Assembly: GCA_964519955.1 (NCBI GenBank)
Contig: CAZFLM010000077.1
Coordinates: 1 to 31,302, forward strand
Origin: CAZFLM01 sp964519955
Lineage (GTDB): Bacteria > Armatimonadota > Chthonomonadetes > Chthonomonadales > CAJBBX01
Direction of reading: 5' to 3'
DNA: 31,302 nt
A program made the translations under genes and the position numbers. Position 1 is the first letter of the stretch. Each line of letters starts with the position of its first letter. Shown piece after piece: positions 1-7,414 of the stretch. The notes beneath the pieces were generated by a model that worked only from the letters and a program-made list of their open reading frames with translations, ran no database searches and was not told where the DNA came from.

Positions 1-54
1 CCCGCAGGGGACTTCGCCGGACGCAGAACCGGGTTTCAACCCGGTGGCCGCACC
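1..54. repeat. Dual-hairpin intergenic repeat, family 1, copy 1 (cut by window edge)
   Basis: This stretch matches 137-190 with only a few differences, giving a direct repeat with a 136-bp period. It holds the second half of a GC-rich hairpin (the left arm lies outside the window), a short TTCG-containing spacer, and a second hairpin with ACCGGGT and ACCCGGT arms around a TTCA loop. The interval 55-133 between the copies is GC-rich, with no gene that I can support. Confidence 0.7.
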
Positions 55-133
55 GACCCCCTCCCGCAAGGGGCGGGGGCCTCGGAGCGCAGCCCGGCGC
101 CATGCGAGAAGCGCCGCGCCACGCAAAGCCCCA

Positions 134-190
134 GTCCCCGCAGGGGACTTCGCCGAATGCAGAACCGGGTTTCAACCCGGTGGCCGCACC
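134..190. repeat. Dual-hairpin intergenic repeat, family 1, copy 2
   Basis: This is the complete copy. Hairpin A at 134-148 has arms GTCCCC/GGGGAC and loop GCA. A 15-nt spacer starting TTCG follows. Hairpin B at 164-181 has arms ACCGGGT/ACCCGGT and loop TTCA. The layout equals that of the 63-bp array at 17421-17817, although the stem sequences differ. It resembles REP-like elements, but no associated transposase is visible in the window. Confidence 0.7.
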
Positions 191-228
191 ACGCCTCGGC
201 CCCGCACCTGCTTCCTGTCGCGCCCTTC

Positions 229-257
229 TTGCCGGCCGCCCAGGCTCCTGCTATAAT
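229..257 (+). promoter_or_regulatory. Sigma70-type promoter of the ten-gene LLRP operon
   Basis: The -35 box TTGCCG (229-234) and a perfect -10 box TATAAT (252-257) are separated by 17 bp. Transcription would begin near 264, leaving a leader of about 100 nt before the ATG at 367. No other good promoter was noticed before 8142, so this one may serve the whole gene series. Confidence 0.65.
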
Positions 258-366
258 CGCACTGGCGGGAGCGCCGTTCTACTCGCTTCTGGCTACTCGC
301 TCCTCGCTACTTCCATCACCAGTTTACCGGCGCGTGACCGCTTCCTGCAAGGAAGGGCGACCCTCG

Positions 367-1632
367 ATGCTGAGCGGCTTCGTACTCCCCGAAGACCCTG
401 AGTACACCATCCACGACAGCGCCGCCGATTCGGCGCGGTTCGCGCACTTCTGCCTCGAGTCGACCGCGCACGGGCGCTGGCGCGCGGCCTCCAGCTTCGT
501 CGACGTCGAAGGCGCCCCACAGCACTGGCACGGCTTCGGCGACCTGGAGGGCCCCGGGTGGGCGGCCAACGCCGTGGGCGGGGCGTACCAGCTCTACGCT
601 TGGGGCCGCTACGACCACTGCAGCATTCTAGAGCGCGTGGGCCTGGGCTTGCTGGACCACGTGCTGCACGACGGGTTCGTCCAGGACGGCGGCTTCATCG
701 TGGGCTACCGGGACACGGCGCGGAACCGGTTCTGCCTCAACTTCAAGCACACCGACGACTGGTTGTGCCCCGGTTCGATGGCCAAGATGGCGCTGCAGAT
801 GCTCTGGGCCGCCGACACGATCGCGCCGGACGATGTGCACACGCCGAAGCTGCGCGATGCCGCCGCCCGGGCCGCCGAGTGGCTGCTTCGCAGCGTCCAA
901 CTCGTCGACGGCTGGATCCCGCGCCGCTGCACGCCGGACGGGACCCCCTACCCCAAGAGCGCGGAGGGCGGCGACGACCCCTGCTTCGCGTCCAGCGCGG
1001 ACGGCCTCTACGTGCCCTGGCTCCTCGCCGAGCTGACCAGCCGGGGCCTCGCCGACCACCGCGCGCGGCTGCGGGAACTGGTGGACGTCGTGGTCGGGCG
1101 CGGCGGCATCACCGGCAGCATCAACCACGACACGTACGACGCCGACGAGAACGTGGCCCACGCCGAGGAGTACCGGCTGCTGCGCCGGGCCGCGCGCGTG
1201 CTGGACGATCCGAAGCTGCTGGAGTTCGGCCTGGAGCGCGCGCTGCCGGGCCTCGACCGCTTCCGCATGGCGGAGGACCGCAATGGCGTAGCGACGCGCG
1301 GCCTGTTCTACATGGAGGACACGTGGGATACCGCGTACCTCTGGGAGAACGCCGAGATCGCGCTCGCGTACCTGGAGGCCTACGCGGACACCGGCGAACG
1401 GGCCTACGCCTGCCGCGCCGTGACCACGCTGCGAGCTGTCGCCAGGCACCACCACGGGCCGCACGGCTTCCTGACCGAGGGCGTGGACTGGAACAACCAC
1501 GTCGGCCGGGAGCACCACATCGACGGGGCCGAGTTCGGCGCGATCCGCTACACCGAGCCGCTCCTGAACAACCTGCACCACGTGGAGGCCGCGCTCAGCT
1601 TCCTCAGGACGATGGGCCGTTCCGACTGCTAA
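367..1632 (+). CDS. Cytosolic alpha/alpha-toroid glycoside-hydrolase-like protein
   Basis: The ATG at 367 is chosen because a purine-rich GGAAGG site lies about 10 nt upstream; the open frame extends further 5' only through repeat DNA. The 421-residue product has no signal peptide or membrane helix. Its repeated aromatic and His-rich helices (for example WHGFGDLEGPGW, a FKHTDDWLCPGS segment, and MEDTWDTAYLWENAEIALAYLEA written here in parts: MEDTWDTAYLWEN then AEIALAYLEA) fit an (alpha/alpha)6 barrel such as those of glycoside hydrolases or epimerases acting on carbohydrate. I cannot assign a GH family or pick catalytic residues; the conserved-looking acidic positions near the WEN and EDTWD segments are candidates. 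It ends 3 nt before the first LLRP-tail gene, so the two are probably co-transcribed and perhaps translationally coupled. Fold inference is moderate; substrate is unknown. Confidence 0.7.
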   Translation: MLSGFVLPEDPEYTIHDSAADSARFAHFCLESTAHGRWRAASSFVDVEGAPQHWHGFGDLEGPGWAANAVGGAYQLYAWGRYDHCSILERVGLGLLDHVLHDGFVQDGGFIVGYRDTARNRFCLNFKHTDDWLCPGSMAKMALQMLWAADTIAPDDVHTPKLRDAAARAAEWLLRSVQLVDGWIPRRCTPDGTPYPKSAEGGDDPCFASSADGLYVPWLLAELTSRGLADHRARLRELVDVVVGRGGITGSINHDTYDADENVAHAEEYRLLRRAARVLDDPKLLEFGLERALPGLDRFRMAEDRNGVATRGLFYMEDTWDTAYLWENAEIALAYLEAYADTGERAYACRAVTTLRAVARHHHGPHGFLTEGVDWNNHVGREHHIDGAEFGAIRYTEPLLNNLHHVEAALSFLRTMGRSDC

Positions 1633-1635
1633 CCC

Positions 1636-2343
1636 ATGCGCATCCGCCTGTTCATCCGGCGTAACCGTGCGATCTCCCTCGCCTGCGGGCTCTGCTGGCT
1701 CGCGGCGCTCGGTGTCCTGTGCACCGGCCAGTGGCGCCTGGCCTTGTTCGTGCTGCTCCTCCCCGTCCTTGTAGCCGAGTACTACTTCCGCATCAAGAGC
1801 GAACTGACCGTCGCACCCGTCTCGTGGGAGCAGAAGCAGCTCGGCCTGAAGCAGGGCCCTGCCGCCCTCGGCGCCAATGCGCTCATCCTGGCGATGGGGG
1901 TCGACGACCGCGAGCGCCGGGCCGCCCAGGAGGCGCTGCTGAAGGAACTCCCGTTCCTGCGCGCGCCGGTCTACGAACGCTTCGACGAGTCGCAGCGCGA
2001 AGCCCTCCGCATGCTCTGCGCCGAGACCAGGGACGCTGAACTGGCCGTCCTCCTGCTCGAAGCTTACGAGTGGGTCGAGGACGTGGAGGCGCTCCCGCAC
2101 GTGCTGCGGGTCGCGGACGGACGCGGCAAGGTGGGCCGGGCGCGCCGCGTGCTGGAGGCTGCCCGGCACTGCGTCCGCTTCCTGGAGGCCGTCCAGCGCG
2201 AGCGACGCGACGCCTCCACCCTCCTGCGCCCCGCCATGCCCGACGGCTCCCGCCTCTTGCGTCCGGCCGGCGGCACCCCCACGACGCCCGACTCGCAGCT
2301 CCTGCGGCCCGTTCTTGGCGCCGACGACGAGCGTGGGCCATGA
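1636..2343 (+). CDS. LLRP-tail membrane HEAT-like protein, paralog 1 of 8
   Basis: The product has 235 residues. A basic N-terminus precedes two hydrophobic helices (about 13-30 and 33-50), which predicts a membrane hairpin with both ends in the cytosol. Residues about 60-190 form amphipathic helices of HEAT/armadillo type, including an E-x-VEDVEALPHVLR-like segment shared with the paralogs. The tail carries three LLRP motifs spaced 13-19 residues apart (STLLRPA, SRLLRPAGG, SQLLRPV). No enzymatic motif is visible, so a scaffold or adaptor role is inference. The gene starts 3 nt after the toroid gene and its TGA overlaps the next ATG (ATGA, 2340-2343). The tail is more diverged from the consensus than those of paralogs 2-5. 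Confidence 0.8.
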   Translation: MRIRLFIRRNRAISLACGLCWLAALGVLCTGQWRLALFVLLLPVLVAEYYFRIKSELTVAPVSWEQKQLGLKQGPAALGANALILAMGVDDRERRAAQEALLKELPFLRAPVYERFDESQREALRMLCAETRDAELAVLLLEAYEWVEDVEALPHVLRVADGRGKVGRARRVLEAARHCVRFLEAVQRERRDASTLLRPAMPDGSRLLRPAGGTPTTPDSQLLRPVLGADDERGP

Positions 2344-3080
2344 GCTGGCTGAAGCGGATGGCACGACGCCTCGTGCTGAACAACTGGTGGGTCGTAGCGA
2401 TACTCGGATTCCTGGCCGCCGCAGGACTTGCGCTGGTTGCCGGCGCCTGGGATCACGCCATCGTCCTCGGAGCCGTTGCCGTGCTGCTCCTGCCCATCAG
2501 TTGTCTGTCGCCGGAGGAGAAGAACAACTGGTTCACCTGGGAAGACCGCAAGCTCCTCGCCAAGCGCGGCCCGTCCGCCGTCGGCGACCTCGCCACGGTG
2601 ATGACGACCAGTCTCAACGCTCAGGCCCGCGAGGTGGCCAAGGACGCGCTGCTGAAGCTGCTGCCGCGCCTGGACGCGCCGACCTACCGGGGCATCGAGC
2701 CTGGCGACCGGCAGGCGGCCCGCGAGCTGCTGGCGTCGACCGACAACGTGGCGCTCGCCGTAGCGCTGCTGCGCGCGGTGGAGCGCGTGTCCGACGTGGA
2801 GGCGCTGCCCGCGGTGCGGCGGCTGGCGGAGTCCCCGGCGACAGACCCGCGCGTACTGGAGGCCGCCCGCTCGTGCGCCGCGTTCCTGGAGGAGGCCGCC
2901 CGGCAGAAGCGCGATGCCGAGACGCTCCTGCGCCCGGCCGATGGTGCGCCCACCGACACGCTGCTGCGCCCGGCCGGCGGTGCGCCCACGGAGCCCGCGG
3001 AGCAGTTGCTGCGACCCGCCGATGCAGGCGCCGATCCTGCAAGCATCCCGGCAGCGCCGGGGCAATCGAGACCCGTATGA
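2340..3080 (+). CDS. LLRP-tail membrane HEAT-like protein, paralog 2 of 8
   Basis: The start is set at the ATG at 2340 because it overlaps the preceding stop in an ATGA and gives a length like its siblings (246 aa); the frame is open further upstream but that part only shadows paralog 1. Two membrane helices lie at about 16-36 and 38-55. A WEDRKLLAKRGPSAVGDLA-type linker, shared with paralogs 1 and 5, leads into the helical domain. The tail has three LLRP motifs separated by near-identical DGAPTD and GGAPTEPAE spacers. The DNA of 2871-3011 differs at only about 6 of 141 positions from 3596-3736 in paralog 3, far closer than the rest of the two genes. Confidence 0.8.
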   Translation: MSWLKRMARRLVLNNWWVVAILGFLAAAGLALVAGAWDHAIVLGAVAVLLLPISCLSPEEKNNWFTWEDRKLLAKRGPSAVGDLATVMTTSLNAQAREVAKDALLKLLPRLDAPTYRGIEPGDRQAARELLASTDNVALAVALLRAVERVSDVEALPAVRRLAESPATDPRVLEAARSCAAFLEEAARQKRDAETLLRPADGAPTDTLLRPAGGAPTEPAEQLLRPADAGADPASIPAAPGQSRPV

Positions 3081-3772
3081 GACGCCGACCGCGTCTCCGC
3101 AGGCCCGTCGATCTGCATCTGGCCGTGCTGCTGGGGATGTGGGCGTCGTTCGTCCTCGGCCTGGTGGGCGCCGGAAGCAGCCAAGGCGTGCGCCTCACGG
3201 TGGCGGCCGGCGTGTTCACGTTGGTCGTCGGCTGGGCGCAGGTCGAGCGCGGGCGACGAGACCGCCTGCTGGTCGCGCGGCAGGGGCCGGAGGCGGTTCC
3301 GGACCTGGCCGCGGTGCTGCTGACCCAGCCGTTCGATCCGGAGCGGGGCGTCGCGGAGCGTGCCATGCGCCACCTCCTCCCGCGGCTCGACCGGCCGACG
3401 CACCTGGCCATGACCGAGGCCGAGCGGGCCCGTGTGCGGCTGTTGCTGCCCGAAACGGCCAGCGCGCCTCTCGTCCTGGAGCTTCTCGCGGCTTTCGAAC
3501 GCGTGTCAGACATCGAGGCGCTGCCCGCGGTCCGGCTGGTCGCATCAGGCGGGTCGGCGCTCAGGGACGATGACCGTGTGCTCGCAGCCGCCCGCTCCTG
3601 TGCCGCGTTCCTGGAGGAGGCGGCCCGGCAGAAGCGCGATGCCGAGACGCTCCTGCGCCCGGCGGATGGTGCGCCCACCGACACGCTGCTGCGCCCGGCA
3701 GGCGGTGCGCCCACCGAGCCCGCGGAGCAGTTGCTGAGGCCCGCAGCCGACGACGACGAGGCGAGACGATGA
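3077..3772 (+). CDS. LLRP-tail membrane HEAT-like protein, paralog 3 of 8
   Basis: The ATG at 3077 overlaps the stop of paralog 2 (ATGA) and gives 231 residues; a longer frame upstream is out-of-frame shadow of paralog 2. The N-terminus is strongly basic (RRRPRLRR), with hydrophobic helices at about 13-33 and 37-54. The helical domain holds the family segment AFERVSDIEALPAVR, followed by SCAAFLEEAARQKRDAETLL, which is almost the same as in paralog 2. The tail has three LLRP motifs. The C-terminal third appears homogenised with paralog 2 at DNA level, whereas the membrane part is clearly different. Confidence 0.8.
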   Translation: MRRRPRLRRPVDLHLAVLLGMWASFVLGLVGAGSSQGVRLTVAAGVFTLVVGWAQVERGRRDRLLVARQGPEAVPDLAAVLLTQPFDPERGVAERAMRHLLPRLDRPTHLAMTEAERARVRLLLPETASAPLVLELLAAFERVSDIEALPAVRLVASGGSALRDDDRVLAAARSCAAFLEEAARQKRDAETLLRPADGAPTDTLLRPAGGAPTEPAEQLLRPAADDDEARR

Positions 3773-4512
3773 TGGCGGAGAAGCCTCCCGCGCGCTGGCG
3801 CAGCGCCCTCACGCAGGTGGCGGACCTGGCCGCCGCCGCCCTCCTGCCAGCGGCGCTCTTCACGATGGCGTGCGGCAACCGAGGGCTCGGGCTGCTGGTC
3901 GCGCTCATCCCGGTCGGCTGGGCGGCCATCCGGGTCAGCCATCGGGCTGCGTCGGGCGCGACGGCCCATGATGGCGCGGAGGCGATCGACCAGGGACTGG
4001 CGGACCTTGAGAACGGGCTCGCCCATAGGGGCCGTCAGCGCACGATCGGCGACGTCGCACGCAGCCTGTATCCGAGCCTCGACCTTGGCACATCCGGCAT
4101 GCCCCAGCATCGGCGTGACGCGAGGGACGAGATCCTGGCAGTGCTGCCCACCGTCGAGCGGCCTACTTACGAGGCGCTGCCCACCGAGGATAAGGTCGCC
4201 CTGATCGTACTGGCTGAGCTGACCGACATGCCGGCGGTCGCCCTGGAGCTGTTGGCTCTGTTCGAGCAGGCGGAGGACACGCTGGCGCTCGCGGCGGTGA
4301 GGCGAATGGCAGGCGGCGAGTGCCCGACGGCCGGCGACGCGCGCGTGACCGAAGCAGCCCGCAGGTGCCTCCCAGTCCTGGAGGAGGCGGATAGGCGGCA
4401 GCGCGAAGCGGCCACGCTCCTCCGTCCTGCCGATGGTGCGCCCACCGACACGTTGCTGCGCCCCGCCGGCGGCGCACCCACGGAACCCGCCGATGGCCAG
4501 CAAACCGAGTGA
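3769..4512 (+). CDS. LLRP-tail membrane HEAT-like protein, paralog 4 of 8
   Basis: The 247-residue product starts at the ATG at 3769, which overlaps the preceding TGA. Hydrophobic helices lie at about 18-36 and 38-55. An extra segment of about 20 residues follows the membrane hairpin compared with paralogs 2 and 5, and the WE-x-K linker is degenerate. The helical domain carries RPTYEALP and LALFEQAEDTLALAAVR, both recognisable family segments. The tail is shortened to two LLRP motifs: the place of the third is taken by PADGQQTE and the stop, and the start codon of the next gene lies in this same DNA. That suggests tail loss when the gene junction formed. Confidence 0.78.
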   Translation: MMAEKPPARWRSALTQVADLAAAALLPAALFTMACGNRGLGLLVALIPVGWAAIRVSHRAASGATAHDGAEAIDQGLADLENGLAHRGRQRTIGDVARSLYPSLDLGTSGMPQHRRDARDEILAVLPTVERPTYEALPTEDKVALIVLAELTDMPAVALELLALFEQAEDTLALAAVRRMAGGECPTAGDARVTEAARRCLPVLEEADRRQREAATLLRPADGAPTDTLLRPAGGAPTEPADGQQTE

Positions 4513-5224
4513 GATGCGCATCATCCTGCGGCACTACCGGGCGTACGTCATCGCGACAGCCGCGTTGCAGCTCGCGGCAGGGGTCGCGCTGTGTATCCGG
4601 CAGCCATACGTCGCCGGTGCTGCATTCGTGCTCGCCTACTTGCTCTGGGGCTGCGTCGTCCGGCGCGAGGACGAGCGAACGCGGGCGATGACGTGGGAGC
4701 ACAAGAAGCTCCTCGCCGCCAAGGGGCCGGCTGCGGTCGGCGACCTGGCGCTCGTCCTGGCGATAGGCCACCAGGCGGACGCCCGGCAGGCAGCGCAGAA
4801 CAGCCTGCTGAAGCTTCTGCCCACGGTCGACCGACAGGTGTACGATGAACTGGATGCGAGTGAGCGCGACGCGATGCGTGAGGTCTGCTCGTCGACGGCG
4901 AGCGTGCCGCTGGCCCTCGCTCTGCTGCACGCGTTCGAGCGTCTCGAGGACACGGACGCCCTGCCCCACGTTCAGCGAATCGCTGACGGCCGCTGCAGAG
5001 CGGCAGGCGATGCGCGCGTGACCGAGGCGGCCCGGAGTTGCCTGGGCGCCCTCTCCGCCGCAAGCGCCCGTGAGCGCCAGGTCGCCACACTCCTCCGTCC
5101 AGCAGACGGCGCGCCCACCGACACGCTGCTGCGCCCGGCAGGTGGGGCGCCCAAGGAACCGGCGGAGCAGTTGCTGAGGCCCGCACCTGCAGGAGGCGCC
5201 GACCAAGAGGAGCACACTCGTTGA
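4493..5224 (+). CDS. LLRP-tail membrane HEAT-like protein, paralog 5 of 8
   Basis: Two starts are possible: ATG 4493, which overlaps paralog 4 by 20 nt, or ATG 4514, just after that gene's stop (243 or 236 residues). The second gives MRII, like the MRIR of paralog 1. Membrane helices are at about 18-34 and 37-55 of the longer form. The WEHKKLLAAKGPAAVGDLA linker is very close to that of paralog 2. The helical domain has HAFERLEDTDALPHVQR. Three LLRP motifs form the tail. The third motif region again shares CAGTTGCTGAGGCCCGCA with paralog 3. The stop overlaps the next TTG start. Confidence 0.78.
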   Translation: MASKPSEMRIILRHYRAYVIATAALQLAAGVALCIRQPYVAGAAFVLAYLLWGCVVRREDERTRAMTWEHKKLLAAKGPAAVGDLALVLAIGHQADARQAAQNSLLKLLPTVDRQVYDELDASERDAMREVCSSTASVPLALALLHAFERLEDTDALPHVQRIADGRCRAAGDARVTEAARSCLGALSAASARERQVATLLRPADGAPTDTLLRPAGGAPKEPAEQLLRPAPAGGADQEEHTR

Positions 5225-5967
5225 AGATACCGCAGGTCCATATCAGCGGCGGAGCCAAAGGGAATCTCGCGTTCGTGGCGTTCTACTCGCTCCTGGCGAT
5301 TGCGGGCTCCGTGCCCCGGTGGGCCATCCCGCTGGTGTTCGTGGCGCCGGTCGCCTGCTTCGTGGCGTACGCGCTCATCCATGGCGCCCGCTATCGGTAC
5401 GGGGCGAAGCCGAGCGACCCCCAGATGCGGCGCGCCTTCCAGGAGAACCGCTCCTGGTCGGAGATCCGCTCGCTGTGGCAGATCGTGGAGGCGCCGGAGA
5501 CCGAGCCTGTCTTGCGCCGGCAAGCCCTGACGCGCCTGCGCCACAACGTGAAGCGCCTGACCGCTGAGGCCCTGGCGGAGATGCCCTCGCGCGACCGGGA
5601 CACAACCTACAACCTGCTCATACGATCGGACGACGAGGTGCTGGTGCGCTCGCTCATCGCGTCGCTCGTCCGGCTGACCGCGGATGACGCGCTCCCGCGG
5701 CTGCGCCAGCTCGCCGGGGGCTACGGCGAGCTGGGCAAGCAGTACGGGCTGCGCAGCGTCGCCCGCCAGACCGCTGAGGCCATCGCCCGCGCCGCGGAGG
5801 CTCGCGAGGAGACCGGGCTGCTTCTCCGCCCCTCCGCGGCCCCTGCCGACTCCACGCTGCTGCGCCCGGCCGGCGGCGCGCCGGACAGGCCAGGCGAGCA
5901 TCTCCTGCGGCCAGCCGAGCCCGACGCCGGTGACGAAACACATCAGTCGGCGCCGAACCGAGCGTGA
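5221..5967 (+). CDS. LLRP-tail membrane HEAT-like protein, paralog 6 of 8
   Basis: The start is TTG at 5221, which forms a TTGA overlap with the preceding stop and gives the family length (248 aa); a GGAGG-like site lies further upstream near 5191 and an AGAGGAG site at about 5205-5212. Membrane helices lie at about 14-30 and 33-52. The helical domain belongs to a second subgroup shared with paralog 8: both lack the WE-x-K linker and have RxxALTRLRHN or RTRLRHH followed by MPSRDRDT or MSDHDRQ and a LIASLVRL or LLDALVRV segment. The tail has three LLRP motifs (LLLRPS, STLLRPAGG, EHLLRPAE). A 36-nt gap separates it from the DUF2867-like gene. Confidence 0.78.
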   Translation: MKIPQVHISGGAKGNLAFVAFYSLLAIAGSVPRWAIPLVFVAPVACFVAYALIHGARYRYGAKPSDPQMRRAFQENRSWSEIRSLWQIVEAPETEPVLRRQALTRLRHNVKRLTAEALAEMPSRDRDTTYNLLIRSDDEVLVRSLIASLVRLTADDALPRLRQLAGGYGELGKQYGLRSVARQTAEAIARAAEAREETGLLLRPSAAPADSTLLRPAGGAPDRPGEHLLRPAEPDAGDETHQSAPNRA

Positions 5968-6003
5968 CCGGTTGCTGCGCTTGACAAGGGAGCCCAGTCG
6001 ACA

Positions 6004-6546
6004 ATGAGGAGCGCTGCCGCTGAAGAGGCCCTGCGGCGGGGCAGGACGGTCCGCGTCGAGTTCGACCGCCTCGGTCTACTCGACGGCGCCTTGGCGCGCA
6101 TCGACTACCTCGACGCGTTCGCACGGGTCTACGAGGCGCCTCGCGATCTGGACCTGCGCGTGGCGATGGGCCGCGTGTTCGCCGTACCGGGCTGGATCAT
6201 GGCCCTGCTGCGGCTACGCGACGCGTTGGTGCGCCCACTCGGCCTGCGCACCGCCCGCGACATCCGCGATGGTGCTGAGGACGGCTCGGAACGCCCGCCC
6301 TTCCGCGTCCGCGGGGAAGCGCCCGACGGCAGCGAGATCCTGCTGGGCGAGGACGACCGGCACCTCGATTTCCGCGTGCTGCTGCGCCGCGAGCCGGCCG
6401 GCGAGGGCCTGTGCCTCATCACGCTGGCCACGGCCGTCCAGATGCACAACCTGCTGGGACGCGCCTACTTCGCGGTGGTGCGGCCCTTCCACCGCCTCGT
6501 CGTGGCCGCGCTGCTGCGGTCGGCGCCGCGCCAGTTGGTCGACTAG
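6004..6546 (+). CDS. DUF2867-like protein
   Basis: The 180-residue product has an AAGGGAG ribosome site about 10 nt before its ATG. The sequence shows hallmarks of the DUF2867 family as I know it: VPGWIMALLRLRDALVRPLG around residue 60-80, a DRHLDFRVLLRRE segment, and a C-terminal TLATAVQMHNLLGR followed by YFAVVRPFHRLVV. In many bacteria this domain follows an NmrA-like dehydrogenase domain or stands alone, and its biochemical role is unknown to me. Here it stands alone between paralogs 6 and 7, on the same strand, so it is probably part of the operon. It has no LLRP motif, no signal peptide and no confident membrane segment. The following 118 nt up to the next start hold nothing recognisable except the ribosome site. 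Confidence 0.72.
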   Translation: MRSAAAEEALRRGRTVRVEFDRLGLLDGALARIDYLDAFARVYEAPRDLDLRVAMGRVFAVPGWIMALLRLRDALVRPLGLRTARDIRDGAEDGSERPPFRVRGEAPDGSEILLGEDDRHLDFRVLLRREPAGEGLCLITLATAVQMHNLLGRAYFAVVRPFHRLVVAALLRSAPRQLVD

Positions 6547-6664
6547 ATGCCACCATCGCGAAACGCCGGTCCGCCTGTTCGCGTCAAACGAAAGTGACGA
6601 GCCGATCATCGCGCCCCGTGAAGCGGCGCGTCCGGTCCGTCAGAGCAACTGGGAGAAGAGAGCG

Positions 6665-7414
6665 GTGGCGCAGGCTGACGAGGGGACAGGGCTTCCACAG
6701 GCAGGTAGCGTCCGCTGGGTCGCCTTGGCCACGATCGCCGGTGCCCTATACCTCTTGGGCGGTGCGGCCGGCCTCGCGGGGGCGCTGGCGGTACCGGGGA
6801 TCGCCGTGGGCGGATTGCTGGTGGCCACCGCGGTCCAGGCGCGGGCCCACCGCCGCTGGGTTGCCTCCGTCCTGCGAGGGCCACACGGGCTGGCGAGCAT
6901 CGGCGATCTCGTCGAGGTGATCCACCTTGAGCCCGAGGCGCCCGCCGATGCCCACCTGGCCGCGGACGCCCTGGCTGGGCTGCTGCCCGCCGTCGACAGC
7001 ACGGCCTTCTACAGCCTGCCATTCAAGCAGCGCTACTCGCTCTGCAGCCTGCTCTCGTCCACCCAGAGCGCATCACTGGCCCTGGGGCTGATCGATCTCT
7101 TCGACCGGGCGGCCTATCCCGTCGCTGTGATGTGCCTGAGCCACGTCATCGAGGGGCGGGCCCACACGTCCAACGTGCCGGAGGTCTGGTACCGCGCCTC
7201 TGGCTGCCACCGGACGCTCACGGCGGCGCTGAGCAACCGGCGCGACGCAGCCGTGCTCCTGCGCGCATCCTCGCCGGATCCGGCCACGCTGCTCAGACCC
7301 ATGCAGCATGGCCCTGAGCCGGACGAGCAGCTCCTGCGGCCCGCGCCGGTGGAAGCCTCCACCCACCAGCCTCTGGCGGATGCGCCGCGGCCGGTAGAGG
7401 TAAGCCAAGGTTGA
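6665..7414 (+). CDS. LLRP-tail membrane HEAT-like protein, paralog 7 of 8
   Basis: The start is set at GTG 6665 because a strong GGGAGAAGAGAG site precedes it and the resulting 249 residues match the siblings; the open frame upstream runs through the DUF2867-like gene in another frame and is not real. Hydrophobic helices lie at about 16-34 and 36-56. The helical domain has a LASIGDLVEVI segment resembling the AVGDLA linker of paralogs 2 and 5, and SLALGLIDLFDRAAYPVAV in the place of the AFERVEDVEAL segment. The tail has one degenerate LLRA and two LLRP motifs. It is the most diverged of the first subgroup. Confidence 0.76.
   Translation: MAQADEGTGLPQAGSVRWVALATIAGALYLLGGAAGLAGALAVPGIAVGGLLVATAVQARAHRRWVASVLRGPHGLASIGDLVEVIHLEPEAPADAHLAADALAGLLPAVDSTAFYSLPFKQRYSLCSLLSSTQSASLALGLIDLFDRAAYPVAVMCLSHVIEGRAHTSNVPEVWYRASGCHRTLTAALSNRRDAAVLLRASSPDPATLLRPMQHGPEPDEQLLRPAPVEASTHQPLADAPRPVEVSQG

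Noticed and set aside
628..2364. Long minus-strand open frame (578 codons) opposite the toroid gene and LLRP paralog 1
   Set aside because: It is an effect of high GC at third codon positions. The plus-strand genes have ribosome sites, overlapping stops and family resemblance; the antisense translation has none.
2614..4524. Long minus-strand open frame (636 codons) opposite paralogs 2-4
   Set aside because: It spans three plus-strand genes with coupled starts and translates to Arg/Ser/Ala-rich low-complexity sequence.
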